Assembly (NCBI GenBank): GCA_029582265.1
Contig: CM055819.1
Coordinates: 12,201,087-12,265,086, forward strand
DNA: 64,000 nucleotides
DNA from: Zoroaster sp. YZ-2022
Taxonomy: Eukaryota; Echinodermata; Asteroidea; Forcipulatida; Zoroasteridae
Reading direction: 5' to 3'
The position numbers were made by a program, and so were the translations under genes. The stretch's first letter is position 1. Each line of letters begins with the position of its first letter. Below, piece by piece: positions 9,813-22,449 of the stretch. Below the pieces are notes generated by a model. That model searched no databases. It was not told the origin of the DNA and saw only the letters and a list, made by a program, of their open reading frames with translations.

Positions 9813-12048
9813 TATGATTATAGGGCCAACTCTCAATGCATGAAAAGGAGCCAGACTATTTTCCATTACAGCCTCGGTTTGGTTGCGTGGATTTGTACAA
9901 GATGGCTTTGCCGTGATATAAGGTCTACACATGGAGGAAGGAACACATAGCTATGAGGCAGCAACGTACGCGCTCACCGCACAGATACTAGATGCGGATC
10001 TACAACAGTGGACAGACTTGTTGTGATACTTGAACATGATAATTACCACCACATTTCCCCGTCCATTGACGTCGATCGGTTTTGCATTGAGGGACATGCC
10101 AATAATTATGTCGATGTCCCATAATCGAAATTATGCCCCAGAATAGGCTTATCCCGTCCTGGGGAGTATTGGCTACTACAGTTTTTCTTGTGAACTTTTA
10201 AAATTCGTCATAAAGCGGCGGACTGCAAGTGGCCGATGACCCCAAATCCTTTTTCAAACAACCACGGTGAGCCACTCATTTTTCAAACTGTTGATTGGCA
10301 AAGCTTGAATAGTCGAAATCAAGCTTAACCACTTTTAAATGTACCCGAGCACGCGCATCGCTGTCGGTAAATACTTTCCACGATCGATATTGCATATAGA
10401 TCTGTTTCAGCAATCGATGTAAAGAAACAAAAATGGAGAAAAAAACAACAACTTTCGTGATGAATCACTGCAACTTTACCTAAATAACTTTCGGGAAAAA
10501 CTTTGCCTGGAAGAAAGACATACTTGATATTTTTTGGCCATTTTGTTACCACTTTTGGCCCAAAATATGCCGGGGCATAATATGATTGACCAAACGGTAG
10601 TAAATTTGCTAGCCTTGAAAAACAACACACACGTGTGTCTCGTTTGATGATTGGCCTAGTAATCTCTCCGCCTCAACTTTACTCAAGGAACTATAATAGC
10701 TGCTTCACTGTGCAGGGATCAAATAGCTCAGTTGGGATTGGGATGCGTGGTCAAGCCCAAGGAAAATAATGTCCATGGTTATTACTTGTATGGGTGACAA
10801 CTTTACTGATGTGTTGAAGCGGAGTGCTGCGGTACAGGTAATGATTGGTGCCGGATAGAAGAATCTGACTTGGCTCTGATTTTGGGTCATACTAAAAGGC
10901 GTCAAGGTCTGGATTTGCGGGGTCAAGAACTGGATTGGCGGCGTTAAGGCCTATATTACATCAGATACATCTCAATGCGTCATGGGATTTTCTACTACCA
11001 CAACGAGTAAAAATAGCTGACAACATGTGAAATATGGCTAAATATCTAGAGGAAGCGTTAATGTGATATACAATTTGTTGTGTGGAATTTCTAAGTCTTT
11101 TTACCATGAAAAAAATGTATCCTCAATTTACCCTAAATGACGCACCTAAGGTTATATTGTCAACTGGATGGTAACTTACAAATGAAATTAGAAGTTTGGT
11201 GTTTCAGTTTGTTTCAGTGAAGGATTCTCTTGTAAAATGCCGAATTTCAATGTGTGGTCATACGTCTTGAGCGCCGTTTTTTGACCGTACGCACAGAATT
11301 GTGGTCATCAAAAAATTGATGTTGGTATTAATGACTCACCCCCAAACTGAAAATGTCTATGGGGTCACAAAAAAATGTACCCAAGAAGAAAAACAGTTTG
11401 AATCATGCTTCATCTTATTTCAGATGGTTGTAAAATTGTTTTTAATCTTGAAAATAATTTTTTTTTTTACATTTTAAAAATAAAATGGTATAATTTGGAG
11501 AAGCTCTCAAAACTTTTAATCAATATTCTTGATAGACCAATAAAATGGAAGGAGTGGGTAAAATTTTTGCAAAAAGTACCTTAAAGCTTTGATGTGTAAA
11601 GATGCTGCTAACATTTTGTCAAATAGATTTCTTTTCATAACCATGATATTAGTGTTTAATTTTCTCAATAATTTTCCACTACTATAGTAAAGTAAACATC
11701 AACGAATTAATACTAATTATTAGTCTTCGTTCATTTCTTCTATAAGGAATATGTCCATTTTGAGGATCAGTATTTGTTTAAAAAATCATTGCAAACGCAA
11801 AGCATTCAATATGTTTTGGTTTCCACAGACAAAAGCTCGTTGACAGCATAGAACAATAAAATCACAGATGTTTATGAAAAAATATTATGGTCATGTGGCC
11901 TTAATATAAAAAAAATTGTATCTAGTAAAATTAGTGGTTAAACAACTTTTTCCACTTTCACAAGCACTAACTTTCCAGTAAATCATACAATTTCTTTATG
12001 ATTTTTAATTTTGTAACAAGCATGACTTGGATAAAATTATGCAACAAG
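9813..12048. other. Intergenic, AT-rich, no gene seen
   Basis: Short ORFs only, none with a protein signature. A CATGGAGGAAGGAA motif at 9930-9943 recurs at 12610 and near 23241. An A-box-like string near 10727 has no matching B box and is not called a tRNA. Confidence 0.5.
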
Positions 12049-12203
12049 TAATAATAATAATAATAATAATATGTGGTCTTATATAGCGCACGTATCCACC
12101 AACTGAGTGGTGCTCAAGGCGCTTACATTATTACCCCTGGTCACTGGGCCAATATCATTCCTATAATCTTTCTCAGCTCCCTGGGGAGTATACAGCCATA
12201 GTT
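12049..12203 (-). repeat. Fragment of tRNA-derived SINE family A (tail part)
   Basis: Contains the family's ATT-repeat tail and the adjoining block (TATATAGCGCACGTATCCACC, then CAGCTCCCTGGGGAGTATA) seen in the longer copies at 41417 and 44920. Reading from the minus strand, only the 3' part of the SINE is present. Confidence 0.8.
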
Positions 12204-12327
12204 TCGTAATTTTTTCCAAAAAATGCTAAGCCAGTGCGTACGATATATTTAAACTTGACAAACGTTAACATTTTACGGTGGCCATTTTGCCTTTTCCCAG
12301 TTCGGTCATGTGCAAAAATGGTAGTCC

Positions 12328-12440
12328 CAAGTTTTTTTTTTCACAGACACTCGGAAAACACCGAGTATGCAGTGCTGTACACGTCAGTGTAGGATAATAT
12401 GATCGATTGTTTATCACCTGATGCAAAAATATTGTTGCAT
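12328..12440 (+). repeat. Fragment of SINE family B (body part)
   Basis: Shares the blocks TCACAGACACTCGGAAA, GTGTAGG and ATCGATTGTTTATCACC with copies near 14330 and 34350. The tRNA-like head is missing here. Confidence 0.7.
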
Positions 12441-12493
12441 TCCCACTATTGTAGGTCAACAAAATAATAAGGAGCGGACACAAACTTTGTTGT

Positions 12494-13520
12494 GACAATC
12501 AATAGGGTTGGTTTATTAACATTCTCTCAATTCAACAATAATAACAGGCACTAATAACATGTATGACAAGAGTGGTAGCGTAGTTCAGGTACATGTGTCA
12601 ATAGTTAGACCATGGAGGAAGGAAATTATTTCCTTCCTCCATGGTTAGACTTAATACTTGTCTTGTAGTGTACACAATACGAGTTCCGAATGGAGTGTGC
12701 GAGTGTCAACTATAAAGGGATCGGATAGTCAGTGGGACCATCGTTCGTTCGTGCATGGACGGCTGGTCAGTCTCGACGACAGGGACTACCAGGGCTTGAC
12801 TACACGTGGTGTCGGGACGGGCCAGAGTGTGTATCAGACCGTCCTTGCTCTATGATCAGACCGCACTAGCTAGGTGAACCAATGGTCAATCGATGCACTG
12901 CACTATTGGTTCAAGGAACGAGGCACTGGACTGTCGCAACAAGTCATAGTTCGGTATATCGCACTGCCATGGATCGGATCGAATCGCACTAAAGATATTA
13001 TTCGGAATGCATACGGCACTTCTGCCGAGATCAGGAAATCTCGGTGTTTATATAGGAATCTGGGGGCCTAGGAATGAATAAAATATTAGCCTAGTTTAGC
13101 ATCTTCGCCAATGAGAAGCTTGCCTTCCGCGTCTAAGGGTAGAAACGTGTGCAAAATCAGGTTATACAACAGGTCCTTGTTCCATATAAGGAAAGGTATT
13201 TGACGAAAGTAAAGTGAGTCACAACTTGGACAGGGGGGCGTGTTCAAGGGTATAATGCTTACTGGGGGTGCTAAGCTATTGCTTAAGAGGAGCGGTTGTC
13301 CATGGGAGCAAGACACACGGACCAGGCCTATGACTGAGCGGGTCAGTCACGGTGACTGTTTGGCCGTGCTACACCCACGAACCGTGTTCGGCGTGCAGTG
13401 GTGGACTCCGAGGAAAATAGGCGAAAAATAGAGTAAGGACGGGGTCACTTGTCCAAGCCAAGTGGTGGGAGGGCGTGGCACGCGCGGCTCTCGCTGGTGT
13501 TGCATTATATACTACTCAAA
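12494..13520. other. GC-richer block of unknown nature
   Basis: About 1 kb that is clearly richer in G+C than its AT-rich surroundings, with no convincing ORF. A TATA-like segment lies near 13048, and the block begins TGTTGTGACA. It could be a solo LTR, but I cannot show a target duplication or a second copy. Confidence 0.25.
12610..12644. repeat. Perfect 35-nt palindrome
   Basis: Two 17-base arms starting CCATGGAGGAAGGAAAT around one central base. The same arm sequence occurs singly at 9930 and as a shorter palindrome near 23243-23265, so it looks like a recurring tiny element or transposon end. Confidence 0.75.
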
Positions 13521-14000
13521 ACAATTAGGGATTTTTAACAAATAGGTTTGAAATGTTCCATGAACCAGGAATTTCATTTGCAACCCCCTCTCTCTTTCAG
13601 TAGTCCGTCATGAAATGTGTAATCACTGCATGCATCCTTTATCATCTGTTTCATTGTGCAGTTGTTTCTCATCAATTCTGTGAAACATTGTGTTTATCTG
13701 AAATAAATGATCTTTGCTTTAACTGAGATTATTCCGGTGTTCCCTAAATTGTTTTGAGCAGTATACATTGCGTTGGCACTGGATATGCGTGAGCAAAAGT
13801 AGTGGCCTTCTTGTAAGAATTGCATATTCATAGCGGACAATCGAGGGTCCGGGGAAACAAACCCTGGGAAGTAGAGTACTAGAAATTGCATCGTAATCAA
13901 AATATTTAACAGTAGAAGAAGTGAAATAGAGGGCGTTAATATTTATCAAAAGCAAAGCGTAAAATTCGTAACAATATCACCAACCTCTTATGTGACTGGC

Positions 14001-14207
14001 TCTGGCAAAACCCTAAACTTAACTTGGACCCAATTTTCAAAAGTGAGATTTTGGTATAGTTTGATTCTCTAGATTTTGCTCTTTCATTTGATACCAGATT
14101 TTGATATCTACGAATCTGGTATCAAATGAAAGAGGGAAATCTAGCGAATCAAGCTATACCAAAATCTCACTTTTGAAAATTTGGTCCAAGTTTAGGGTTT
14201 TGCCAGA
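14001..14207. repeat. Foldback (long hairpin) element
   Basis: Left arm 14001-14100 and right arm 14113-14207 are reverse complements with a handful of mismatches and a 12-base loop. Transcribed from either strand it would form a hairpin of about 95 bp. No coding capacity. Confidence 0.85.
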
Positions 14208-14214
14208 ACTAGTC

Positions 14215-14430
14215 GCATATATCGCCGAACCTGCTATATAGGATTCTAGCCGGCCAATCGTCATTGGGCAAGCACTAGTATTATTAAGCAGGAGGTCGTA
14301 GGTTCGAATCCCGCCCGAGTCGCCTGTGAAGTCAAGTTTTTTCACCGACACTCGGAAAGCACTTTGTATACACACGTGGGTGTAGGGCAAAACTAAAATC
14401 GATTGTTTATCACCCGACGCAAGAATATCA
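14215..14430 (+). repeat. SINE family B copy, tRNA-like head
   Basis: A tRNA-like segment with a Pol III B box (GGTTCGAATCC near 14301) is followed by the same body as the copy at 34240-34465. The A-box half is degraded. Confidence 0.7.
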
Positions 14431-15171
14431 CCGACCTAAACCTAGCTAGCTTCACTTTAACTCAAAATCACGAAATTCAACGGTATTCTGACAAACCAAA
14501 CAATAGACAAACAAACCACAACAATACAGTTTTTGATGTAATTTTTGTGGCAACGTTAAGAAAAGCGTCCTATGATACTTAAAAGCACTTTGCAGAAAAT
14601 ACTAGGAGTCTACGTGCGAAAATTTAAACATGTGTCATTGGCTAATTAATGGCCGTGTCGGCTAGAGGATTCACCTAGCTATTCCGATTTAATTTGCCAA
14701 TAAAACTGAAAATCCCGCTGTCTGCTACGCGATTCTGACAGCGTGTCACCGTACCGATTTTGAAGCCTACCTATGACCAGAAATGGGAGATTTTGTTGGG
14801 TGGGGTATTGTTTTTTTTTTACCTTACCAACATTTCCAATTCATTCTCATTGGAAATCCTGTGGGAATTAATTGGATTTAGTTGGTGTTGAGTTGGTTTG
14901 AATTTACTGCATTTCTAATTGGAGAAAAATTTGCAGACCGACTTCATTAGTCCATTTGGTTAGTTTTAATTTGCCAGTTGGGGGTCAATTGTAACTATGC
15001 AAATTAGGAGGCAGAGCTAAGTTTGGGCTATTCCAAATTCTTTATTTGTGAAAACTAGTGTTAGATTTTTTGATAAATCTGCTGGGAATGGTCCCTGTAA
15101 AACAATGATAATATAATAAGGATTAATAATTAAAACAATTTTTTTGTATAAATGTAAAATTTGTCGGCCCT

Positions 15172-15525
15172 AACTCCCTAAGCCTGTTTGCTTACACATA
15201 ACCTGAATCCTCCAAAATCCTTCAATAGTAAAGCAAGCACATGACATGTATGCACATATGTGTTTCTAATCTGTGATATATGTACATGGCCAGGGACCCT
15301 CCCTGCATGCATGGAACAATAAACAGTGTCCACTGACCCAAGCGCTGACCTTGCAATCACTACAACAAACATGGATTGGATGTAAATGTACCATGGAAAG
15401 GCAAGTATGCCTAATAACCTCAATCCTCCAAAATCCTTCACTTTAGCAAAGAGCATGTAACCTCAATCCTTCAAAATCCTTCACTTTAACAAAGAGGATT
15501 TTGGAGGATTTGGGAAGGTTAGGGT
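15172..15525. repeat. Dispersed CCTCCAAAATCCTT repeats, direct and inverted
   Basis: The motif AATCCTCCAAAATCCTTCA appears near 15206 and 15421, and with one change near 15464. An inverted copy (GGATTTTGGAGGATT) follows near 15495. This may be the remnant of a foldback element. No coding potential. Confidence 0.5.
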
Positions 15526-15907
15526 TAATAATGTAAAACTCATGGTGGTATTAATCTTCCCTAGAAATTTTTCTGATGTCCTTTCATTATTACGAGTGAA
15601 ATACTTTCCAGATCGAATTAATGAAGGGATACTCAAATCTGAATGCTGTTCACTATTTTCTCATGAATCATACAATGGTATTAATAAGCTGAAACAATGT
15701 TGTACATGTACCTTCTCTTTCGACTAGAGGATAAAATAATGACAAAAATCAATCAAAAATTAAGACGTCCATTGTAGATTTACCACGTTTTATTTCTGAT
15801 CTTTATAAAAACTACATGTATATTTGTCATATCTCCCCATTAGTATAAGCTCAGCTTCAATTGCTGTATACTACCTGAATTTAAATAAATGCTAGACAGA
15901 TCCTTAA

Positions 15908-16256
15908 CGGAAAGGTACAGCATTGGTAATTACCGGATTACAAAATAACCTATTATCCAACAGCTAACGTGATTTGAAGTTAGTAAAGGTACCAATCACT
16001 CTGCAAAACTGGTTCTGTCTGAAGTGCTCTCATTTCAGAGAAATCAAATATGCAAATTTACAAAAAGTTGCAAAGCAGAACGTCTTGCTTCATGCGTTTT
16101 CTGTAGAAATTGTGAATGTTTTTCACACTTTTCTTATGACTTAGACTCCTGCATTGACCTTAAATATTCACAGATATGTTGTTTAATGTATATCTTGATT
16201 CAAAGAAAAAGAAAAAGAAAACAATTTGCCAACATTACCAATGATGTACCTTTCCT
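15908..16256. mobile_element. 349-bp MITE with TTAA target duplications
   Basis: Flanked by TTAA at 15904-15907 and 16257-16260. Inverted ends share (A/C)GGAAAGGTACA(G/T)CATTGGTAAT. TTAA duplication is the signature of piggyBac or Kolobok transposases, so this is a non-autonomous derivative. Related ends occur near 18778, 29221, 37679, 40772, 42040 and 47322. Confidence 0.7.
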
Positions 16257-16754
16257 TTAAGTTGAATTTAAAACAAATTAGACCTGTGTAATCTTTCCTG
16301 TTTTTTCAAAAAATACATGATAATAAAATAAAAAATAAAAAATACCTCTTGCAATTGGTTGGGCATGTAGTAAATGCAAGTTTTCCCCTGTGGTGTCATA
16401 AATTCCCAAGACAGTTAAGACAATGTGATTGGACATAATGGATCACATGGGGATGTATTAATGGCTGGTATAGACCATATGCAAGTATGCACCAAGTGTG
16501 CGAGAATGCGCCATGTGAGAGTGTAGAAGTTTGTATTTGCACACACGGCCAAAATGGAATATCATCCATTCTCAAACGTTGGATTTGTCGGATTCTTTCT
16601 CTCTCTTTTTCAATACGAATGACACCGGATATTGACATTTTGAAAATGACATCAAGATGGGCATTTATGATTATGAATGGGAATTAAAGTTTGACGCTTG
16701 GTCTTTTTAAAGACCTCACGACAAACTTTTATTCCCTAATAGCGCAGAAGGTAT

Positions 16755-16940
16755 TATTGTCACCCAAGGATATCCTGATTGGGGCATATTGGTATCCTCA
16801 TTGGGAGAACAGGGTTTCAATCAGGATAGTATAGTTGACATGAACCCCTGTGAGCACTATTAAGGTAGATTATGTAGTTGTCACTTAAGGGTATCCCAAT
16901 TGAGCCTATTGGTATCCTCATTGGGAGATTAGGGTTTAAA
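16755..16940 (+). repeat. Two-copy direct repeat
   Basis: Two diverged copies of a ~115-bp unit with the shared block TTGGTATCCTCATTGGGAGA. No coding signal. Confidence 0.6.
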
Positions 16941-17079
16941 TCAGGATGTGTATCTCCCAATCAGAATGGCACAGTTGACGTATATGTAGATCCCATCAGT
17001 ACTTTTACCTAGCTTCAATCAGAATAATTGTTGCGGGCACACTCAATTGATATTCTTCACATCAACTGTTCATAGAATG

Positions 17080-18540
17080 ACTTGATTTATTACTTGCAGT
17101 TTTCACCTCCTGTCTATTAGAAGGCTTGATTTGTTATATGCCGTTGTCACCAACTGTCATTAAGAAGGCTTGGCTTGTTACATGTTGATGTCACCATCTG
17201 TCATTAAGAAGGCTTGGCTTGTTACATGTTGTTGCTGTCACCAACTGTCTATTAGAAGGCTTGATTTGTTATATGTGACTCGCTCTATCGTAATGAGGAA
17301 TGTCCCCCAAATATGAAAAATGGAGATATCCATACTTCATAACGAGCATTGAGTGGGCTTTCCAATGAAGCCAAACATAAACGTGTCCCTTTTTCCGTTC
17401 CAAAGTTATTAAACAAAGAAGTTGAGAAACTGGTGGGATTGTTTCAGAAACGTTTTACGAGAAAAACGGGTTTTTTAAAAAGTATAAGTGCTGCGAACAA
17501 AAAAAATGTTTGAACTTACGCGCTGCGTGTAATACGTATGGGAGCGCGCTATACATAGTATCTGAACTTGAACGAAATAACTTACCGTGGCAACGGTAAT
17601 CTTTCGGAAAGGCTAGAATCACAAAAGTTTACAGGCGTATGGACCATGTCTTTAAGAATACTTTGTGAAAGTTTAACGTCAATGCTCAAATTACTTTAGA
17701 AGTTCTGGGTCTCTGAATGTTTGATAAACAAACACTAGCTGTCAAACAACAATCATGCGTGTACATGAAGAGCGCGACGTATACATTGCATGACCGGTCG
17801 CTCCGATCCCATGCACATAGTACATGTGCATGTGCCGTTCACGTGTACATGTACACGTGCCTGTGAACGGCAAAATCACGAAAGCACACAGTACAATCGG
17901 GCCGGCAGGCTGCGCTTAAACCGCCCACTTTGGCGCTTGTCTACGTCCATTCGGGGTAAACATCCAAACTGCACAAGCTCAGTAGCCCGTTGACGCACGT
18001 TCGTCCAATCAGCTCGCTGGAACCCTACGACGTAGGCTTAGACTTAGCAACAAGGAGACTTTCTGCATTAAGTTTTTGGGCGCTTATCTTATTATTCAGT
18101 ATTCAGACAGTGATGTCATTGCTACAATTACAAAGGTCACATCATGACCTTTCTAACAGTACCAAACATGCACGTTAAATGATAATGGCGCGGCTCGATA
18201 CGGCGCTTACAAAAGGAGTTCAAACTCGTCTTTTTGGAGCTAACGAGGACGATTTGCAACAAAAATGGACACAGACACGCTTGAGAAAAGGTCTTTATTT
18301 TCTACTTTATTGATATTTTTCTCAAAAAGTAAAATAACACACAAACTTTGATATTTAAGTTACCTTAGTACACAAAAACCTCAAAATCGATTTCAATGCG
18401 ATTGTTTACGTTATGTGAACTTCAGAGCTTGTTTACGTGAAACGGTCCCTTGGGGGACATTCCTCATTACGATAGAGCGGGTCACATATGCTGTTGTCAC
18501 CAACTGTCATTAAGAAGGCTTGGCTTGTTACATGTTGACG
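17080..18540 (+). repeat. ~45-bp tandem array split by a transposon
   Basis: Units ending TTAAGAAGGCTTGGCTTGTTA repeat about four times to 17274 and resume at 18486. The 1.2 kb between them is the TIR element 17275-18485, which landed inside a unit. Confidence 0.75.
17275..18485. mobile_element. 1.2 kb non-autonomous TIR transposon
   Basis: 36-bp terminal inverted repeats (17275-17310 and 18450-18485) start GTGAC(T/C)CGCTC and differ at one base. Because it sits in a tandem array, the empty site can be read from neighbouring units. The duplicated target is TA to ATAT, which leaves the superfamily open. Only short ORFs lie inside. A CpG-rich palindrome near 17833-17870 contains GTACATGTAC. 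Confidence 0.8.
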
Positions 18541-18670
18541 ACTCGTTTGATTAGTGATTACATGCTGCTTACAATGAATAATTTGACCCTTTGCATATGA
18601 AACAGAAACAAAGCAACCGGTACCAGAAAGAATACACTTTGAATAAAAGAAATCCTACATCACTTTAATA

Positions 18671-18727
18671 TCAAGTTTGTAACGTCCCCTTCAGGTACCA
18701 GAACGGAGCTCTGTAGTGACATAAACT
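18671..18727 (-). CDS. polr3e: polr3e terminal exon
   Basis: Follows a TTGTTATTGCAG acceptor and encodes 18 residues ending WYLKGTLQT then TGA. The WYLKGT tail is the conserved end of RPC5. No convincing polyadenylation signal is placed; the downstream DNA is quickly occupied by the tandem array and TIR element. Confidence 0.93.
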   Translation of the reverse strand, partial: SLCHYRAPFWYLKGTLQT

Positions 18728-19140
18728 CTGCAATAACAAACGAGATCAACAAAACAACAAATTGAGTTCAGTTCTTTTTAAAGGAAAGGTACAGCATTGG
18801 TCGAGTTTGCAAAACAATGTATACTTTCTCTCTTTGAATGAACGTACATACATACAACAACAAAACACGTCGTTCACAAGAAAATAGCGTTCTCATATTT
18901 TTTTGCAGTCATCAGAATGTGAAATTTAGGAAAAAAATATTTTTCCTAAATTAGTTATTCGGTATTATAAAAAAGTTCAAATGATCACAGTTTAACAAAC
19001 TTACTTGGTGTAAATTGGAGGATGGTTTCAAACATCCCTCAACAATATTTCTGCCCGAGGTGCTATTATTTTTTAATATAGTCAAATCTTATTATACAAT
19101 ATGTCAGAAAACTGTACACAAATTCCATAATAAGACTCAC

Positions 19141-19269
19141 CTTTATTAACCTGTCAAATTCTATTTTGGATGCTGGTTCTTTGCCAAGGACTTCCTTAAA
19201 ACGTTCAGTGAACTGATTGCGACGGTACTTGAAGCTTTCTCGGAACATGTCAAAGATTACAGCACGAAA
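19141..19269 (-). CDS. polr3e: polr3e exon (C-terminal winged-helix region)
   Basis: 43 codons from FRAVIFDMF to FDRLIK, bounded by CTGCAG and GTGAGT, phase 0 on both sides. It belongs to the metazoan C-terminal winged-helix extension of RPC5. Confidence 0.93.
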
Positions 19270-20207
19270 CTGCAGAAAATGAGACCAGAAATGAAGAATT
19301 GTCAAAGGAATTCAGGACAGAATAGATTTTGTACATGTACACTGAACATCCAATAATCCCCCTTTTTTTTAGAGATCCTTTTTTTTTTTTATCACTGTGC
19401 ACGTTAATTTACCATACATTTTTAGTGTGCCTCCACCATTTTTTGGCAGTGGTCCCCTTTTCAAGACTCTGGATCCACCCCTGCTAATAATGATAACTGG
19501 GTTAAATGGGTCAAAATTTAACCTGTGTAAAGATCTGGTGGTACCACAGACATATATAACAACTTGACAGACAGCAGAGCGTGCAAAGACCTTAATTTCT
19601 GATTCTTTAAAACCATGGGTATGAGTGCACATACAAATTTAAGCATACACGTAACATGTCAATGTTTACCAAGATATGTCAATTCAATGTTTACCTTTTT
19701 ATGTTATTATTGTTAATTTGTTGTAACCTTTTGACTCTTGCTTAATTTTGTACCTCTGATTTACATACAATGCATGGATCGTATTGTGCATTATGGGGTG
19801 AAATAGTGAGAAATAGAACTGTGAGTCAATACTATTCCAGGGACATATCCAATTGAACTGTAATGTGTTAATGCAGGGGCGAAGCTAGGGTCTCAAAAAA
19901 AAAGGGGTGTGGCCACATGGCAAAAAGGAGAGGGGCAAACTCAAAAATGTATTGCTGATGGATTTACTTATCATAAAAAAGGTAGTAAATGTTCTTTTGT
20001 TGCACCCTGGAGTTGGACAATGAACTATTATTAGATCTAGTACACTGTGGGACTTGACCACTGTATAAAATCTATGCACCCTGGAAATGGCAAGTTTACC
20101 TCACTACTTATTTCAAAGAACTTGAACAATACCTGGCTGCAATAGCCAAGCTAAATGTAACGGACTGCACATGTCATTCATTTGTTGCCATATGAACTAT
20201 ACACTAC

Positions 20208-20279
20208 CTTGTCTAAAGAATCCCCACTTTCACAGAGTCCAAATAACTTTTTGTCTTCCATAGCATTATTTGTTGGCCA
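20208..20279 (-). CDS. polr3e: polr3e exon
   Basis: 24 codons (WPTNNAMEDKKLFGLCESGD...), acceptor TTTTAG, donor GTAGTG, phase 0. The FxLxESGD pattern is typical of RPC5. Confidence 0.92.
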
Positions 20280-20336
20280 CTAAAAAGTAAAGTAGCAGAA
20301 AATATTTAAATTAGAATAACTGTAGCTGCTTGTTGA

Positions 20337-20360
20337 AACACACACACACACACACACACT
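20337..20360 (+). repeat. (CA)n microsatellite
   Basis: About twelve CA units in the intron just upstream of the 20208-20279 exon. Confidence 0.9.
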
Positions 20361-20378
20361 ATTAACTATTAACACAAT

Positions 20379-21405
20379 GGGCCGGATAAATAAAAGTTAG
20401 CAATTGCTTATCTAGTAAAAGCTCAAGCAATAGCTTAACAAGTAAAAGCTCAAGGTTAAGCAATTGCTTAAAAATGTATAAATAACATTCTTCTTTGACT
20501 AGCACCTGTTGCTTGGGTGGGTTAGCAATTGCTTATGGGTATAACAATGATGGGAGGTCAGTTCCGATTAGCCTAGTGGCTGTATATGAGGCATGTGTTA
20601 GCAACATGGATGCTGCCGAAGAATTGGGGAGTGGTACAAATAGTGAGCAATCTTTGAACGAACTGTTCGTTAGTATAATCAAAGAGTACCCTGTTCTAAT
20701 CGAGAAAAGTCAGTTGCCGGGGTAAAAGACATGAAGGCAAATGCACTTAAAAAGCACAAATGTCAATTGCTACCAACACAGGTAAAGCCATGGATGAGAA
20801 GCAAATTTTGTAAAGATAGCAAACATGAAAAGTCAAGTGAAGAAGAAAACAGATGGAATGCAAACAGGAAATAGGAAGATTGTTTTGGTTCCATGGGAAC
20901 AAGATCTGTACAACATCTTCAAAGGGGATGAAACCGACTATTACTACGATGCCATGCACCATTTCTGCTGGTTTCAAACCAAGTACTTCAAACTGCTGCT
21001 AGCACTCAAATTTTCAAAATTGAACCAAATAATTTCCGGTATCTGGTAGGATTGACTTCATCACGATTTATTCTTTCATTGTACACCTTTTCATGTTCCC
21101 TTACATGCATAAACCTCGGCCATGATGGCAGGAGTAATGCAACATGCAAGTGTTAGCAAATGCAAGCTCCTCATTTAGTATCTTGTAAAAATATTAGCAA
21201 GTGCTACAAGTCATTAGTAAAAGGTCTGGTTTATTTATATGCTTCCAAGCAAGTGCTAATCTCTCTAGTAATTGCTTAAAAATCATAGCAATTGCTTTTG
21301 CTAACTACCGGAAGCAATTACTTGCTAGTAATTGCTCACTTTTATTAATGAAGATTTAAGAAAATGACTAGTAAAAGCAATTGCTACTTTTTATTTATCC
21401 GGCCC
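20379..21405. mobile_element. 1.03 kb Harbinger-like deletion derivative
   Basis: Inverted ends GGGCCGGATAAATAAAA plus (A)GTTAGCAATTGCTT, with AAT on both flanks, fit a 3-bp target duplication as in PIF/Harbinger elements. The palindromic core AGCAATTGCT recurs many times near both ends, as subterminal transposase sites do. A plus-strand stretch from about 20608 resembles the start of a Myb/SANT or MADF-like DNA-binding protein (ELFVSIIKEYPVLIEKSQLPG) before a stop. It looks like the remnant of the accessory gene of a larger autonomous parent. Confidence 0.65.
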
Positions 21406-21828
21406 AATGTTTACATAGCCAAATACTAGAAATATCACACATGACCAATAAACCATTCCATACACAATTTTTTCATGATGCACTGAGCTACCATGGAAAC
21501 ATCTGAAGCCAACACTATTTGTAACATACAGTACAAGTCAATGACATTGTGATGCAATACACATTACAACAAAATTTAACTCACAGAAAGACAATCTGAA
21601 AGTATAATTTTGTGCTCAAAAGCCATTAAACCTGGGTACTATCCGAGTAAAAGTAACATCAGAGATGAACGATTGCTTATGGCAAAACCTACTTCAACTA
21701 CATATCTAGAAGGACGGGAACAAATAAAGACAAGAACAAAAATGGTTGTATCAGGACCAACAATTTAATATGAGTATCAGGCGGAGAGCAGACTTAGGCC
21801 CCCAATCCAAAACCTTGGCTCAACTCAC

Positions 21829-22340
21829 AGGTATCTGCAGTAAAGCAGCACCAACATCCACAGCACACTGCTCTAACATGGCATCAGACATGCCCTCCCC
21901 GAGCAGATCTCCGGGTGGTGACTCTGCCAATCTCATCATAACATGGTGACGTAATTCTGTCAAGCTCATCAGGTGATGTTTCACAAACTTGTCCCGTAAG
22001 AAACTCCTCAATTCGTTCCTGACATCCTCATCACTGGATGTTCCATTTTTTACTCTGGGACCGTTTTGAGCGGGGTTAACGCTACCCTCACAGACAGCGG
22101 ACCCTAGTAAATGGTCAGCGTCTAATGGTGTGACCTCCATCGGCTCTGCAGCATTTTCTGCAGGGTCAGTTTGAAGCCTGCTGCTGTCGGACCCTATCTC
22201 TGCAAAAACAGTTCTGGGACCTACATTACTGTTTTGCATTTGGTGTTCAGAGTTGACATTGGGAGTGTTCTGAGTGAGGCTTTTGGTGCGAGCACGGTTG
22301 CGGGCAAACTTGACCCGCTCCTGACCAGACATAACTTCAA
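21829..22340 (-). CDS. polr3e: polr3e large exon (linker plus winged helix)
   Basis: 512 bp after a pyrimidine-rich TTCTACAG acceptor; the donor is GTGAGT. It encodes a basic linker (GQERVKFARNRARTK), a low-complexity acidic and serine-rich part, then NELRSFLRDKFVKHHLMSL, which starts the conserved C-terminal domain. The preceding exon supplies phase 1 (G + TT). Confidence 0.94.
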
Positions 22341-22449
22341 CTGTAGAAACAAAAATAAAATAAAAGTTTTCTAAATGTCCACTATTCAAACTAAGTGCAA
22401 CAACTTCATGTCAAAATGGAAAGAAAAATACACCTAAATACAATGTAGC

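Noticed and set aside
10727..10790. Possible tRNA (AAATAGCTCAGTTGGGA)
   Set aside because: A-box-like only; no B box or foldable cloverleaf follows.
18660..18670. ATTAAA on the minus strand right after the polr3e stop as poly-A signal
   Set aside because: Only a few bases after the stop; the implied 3' untranslated region would be implausibly short.
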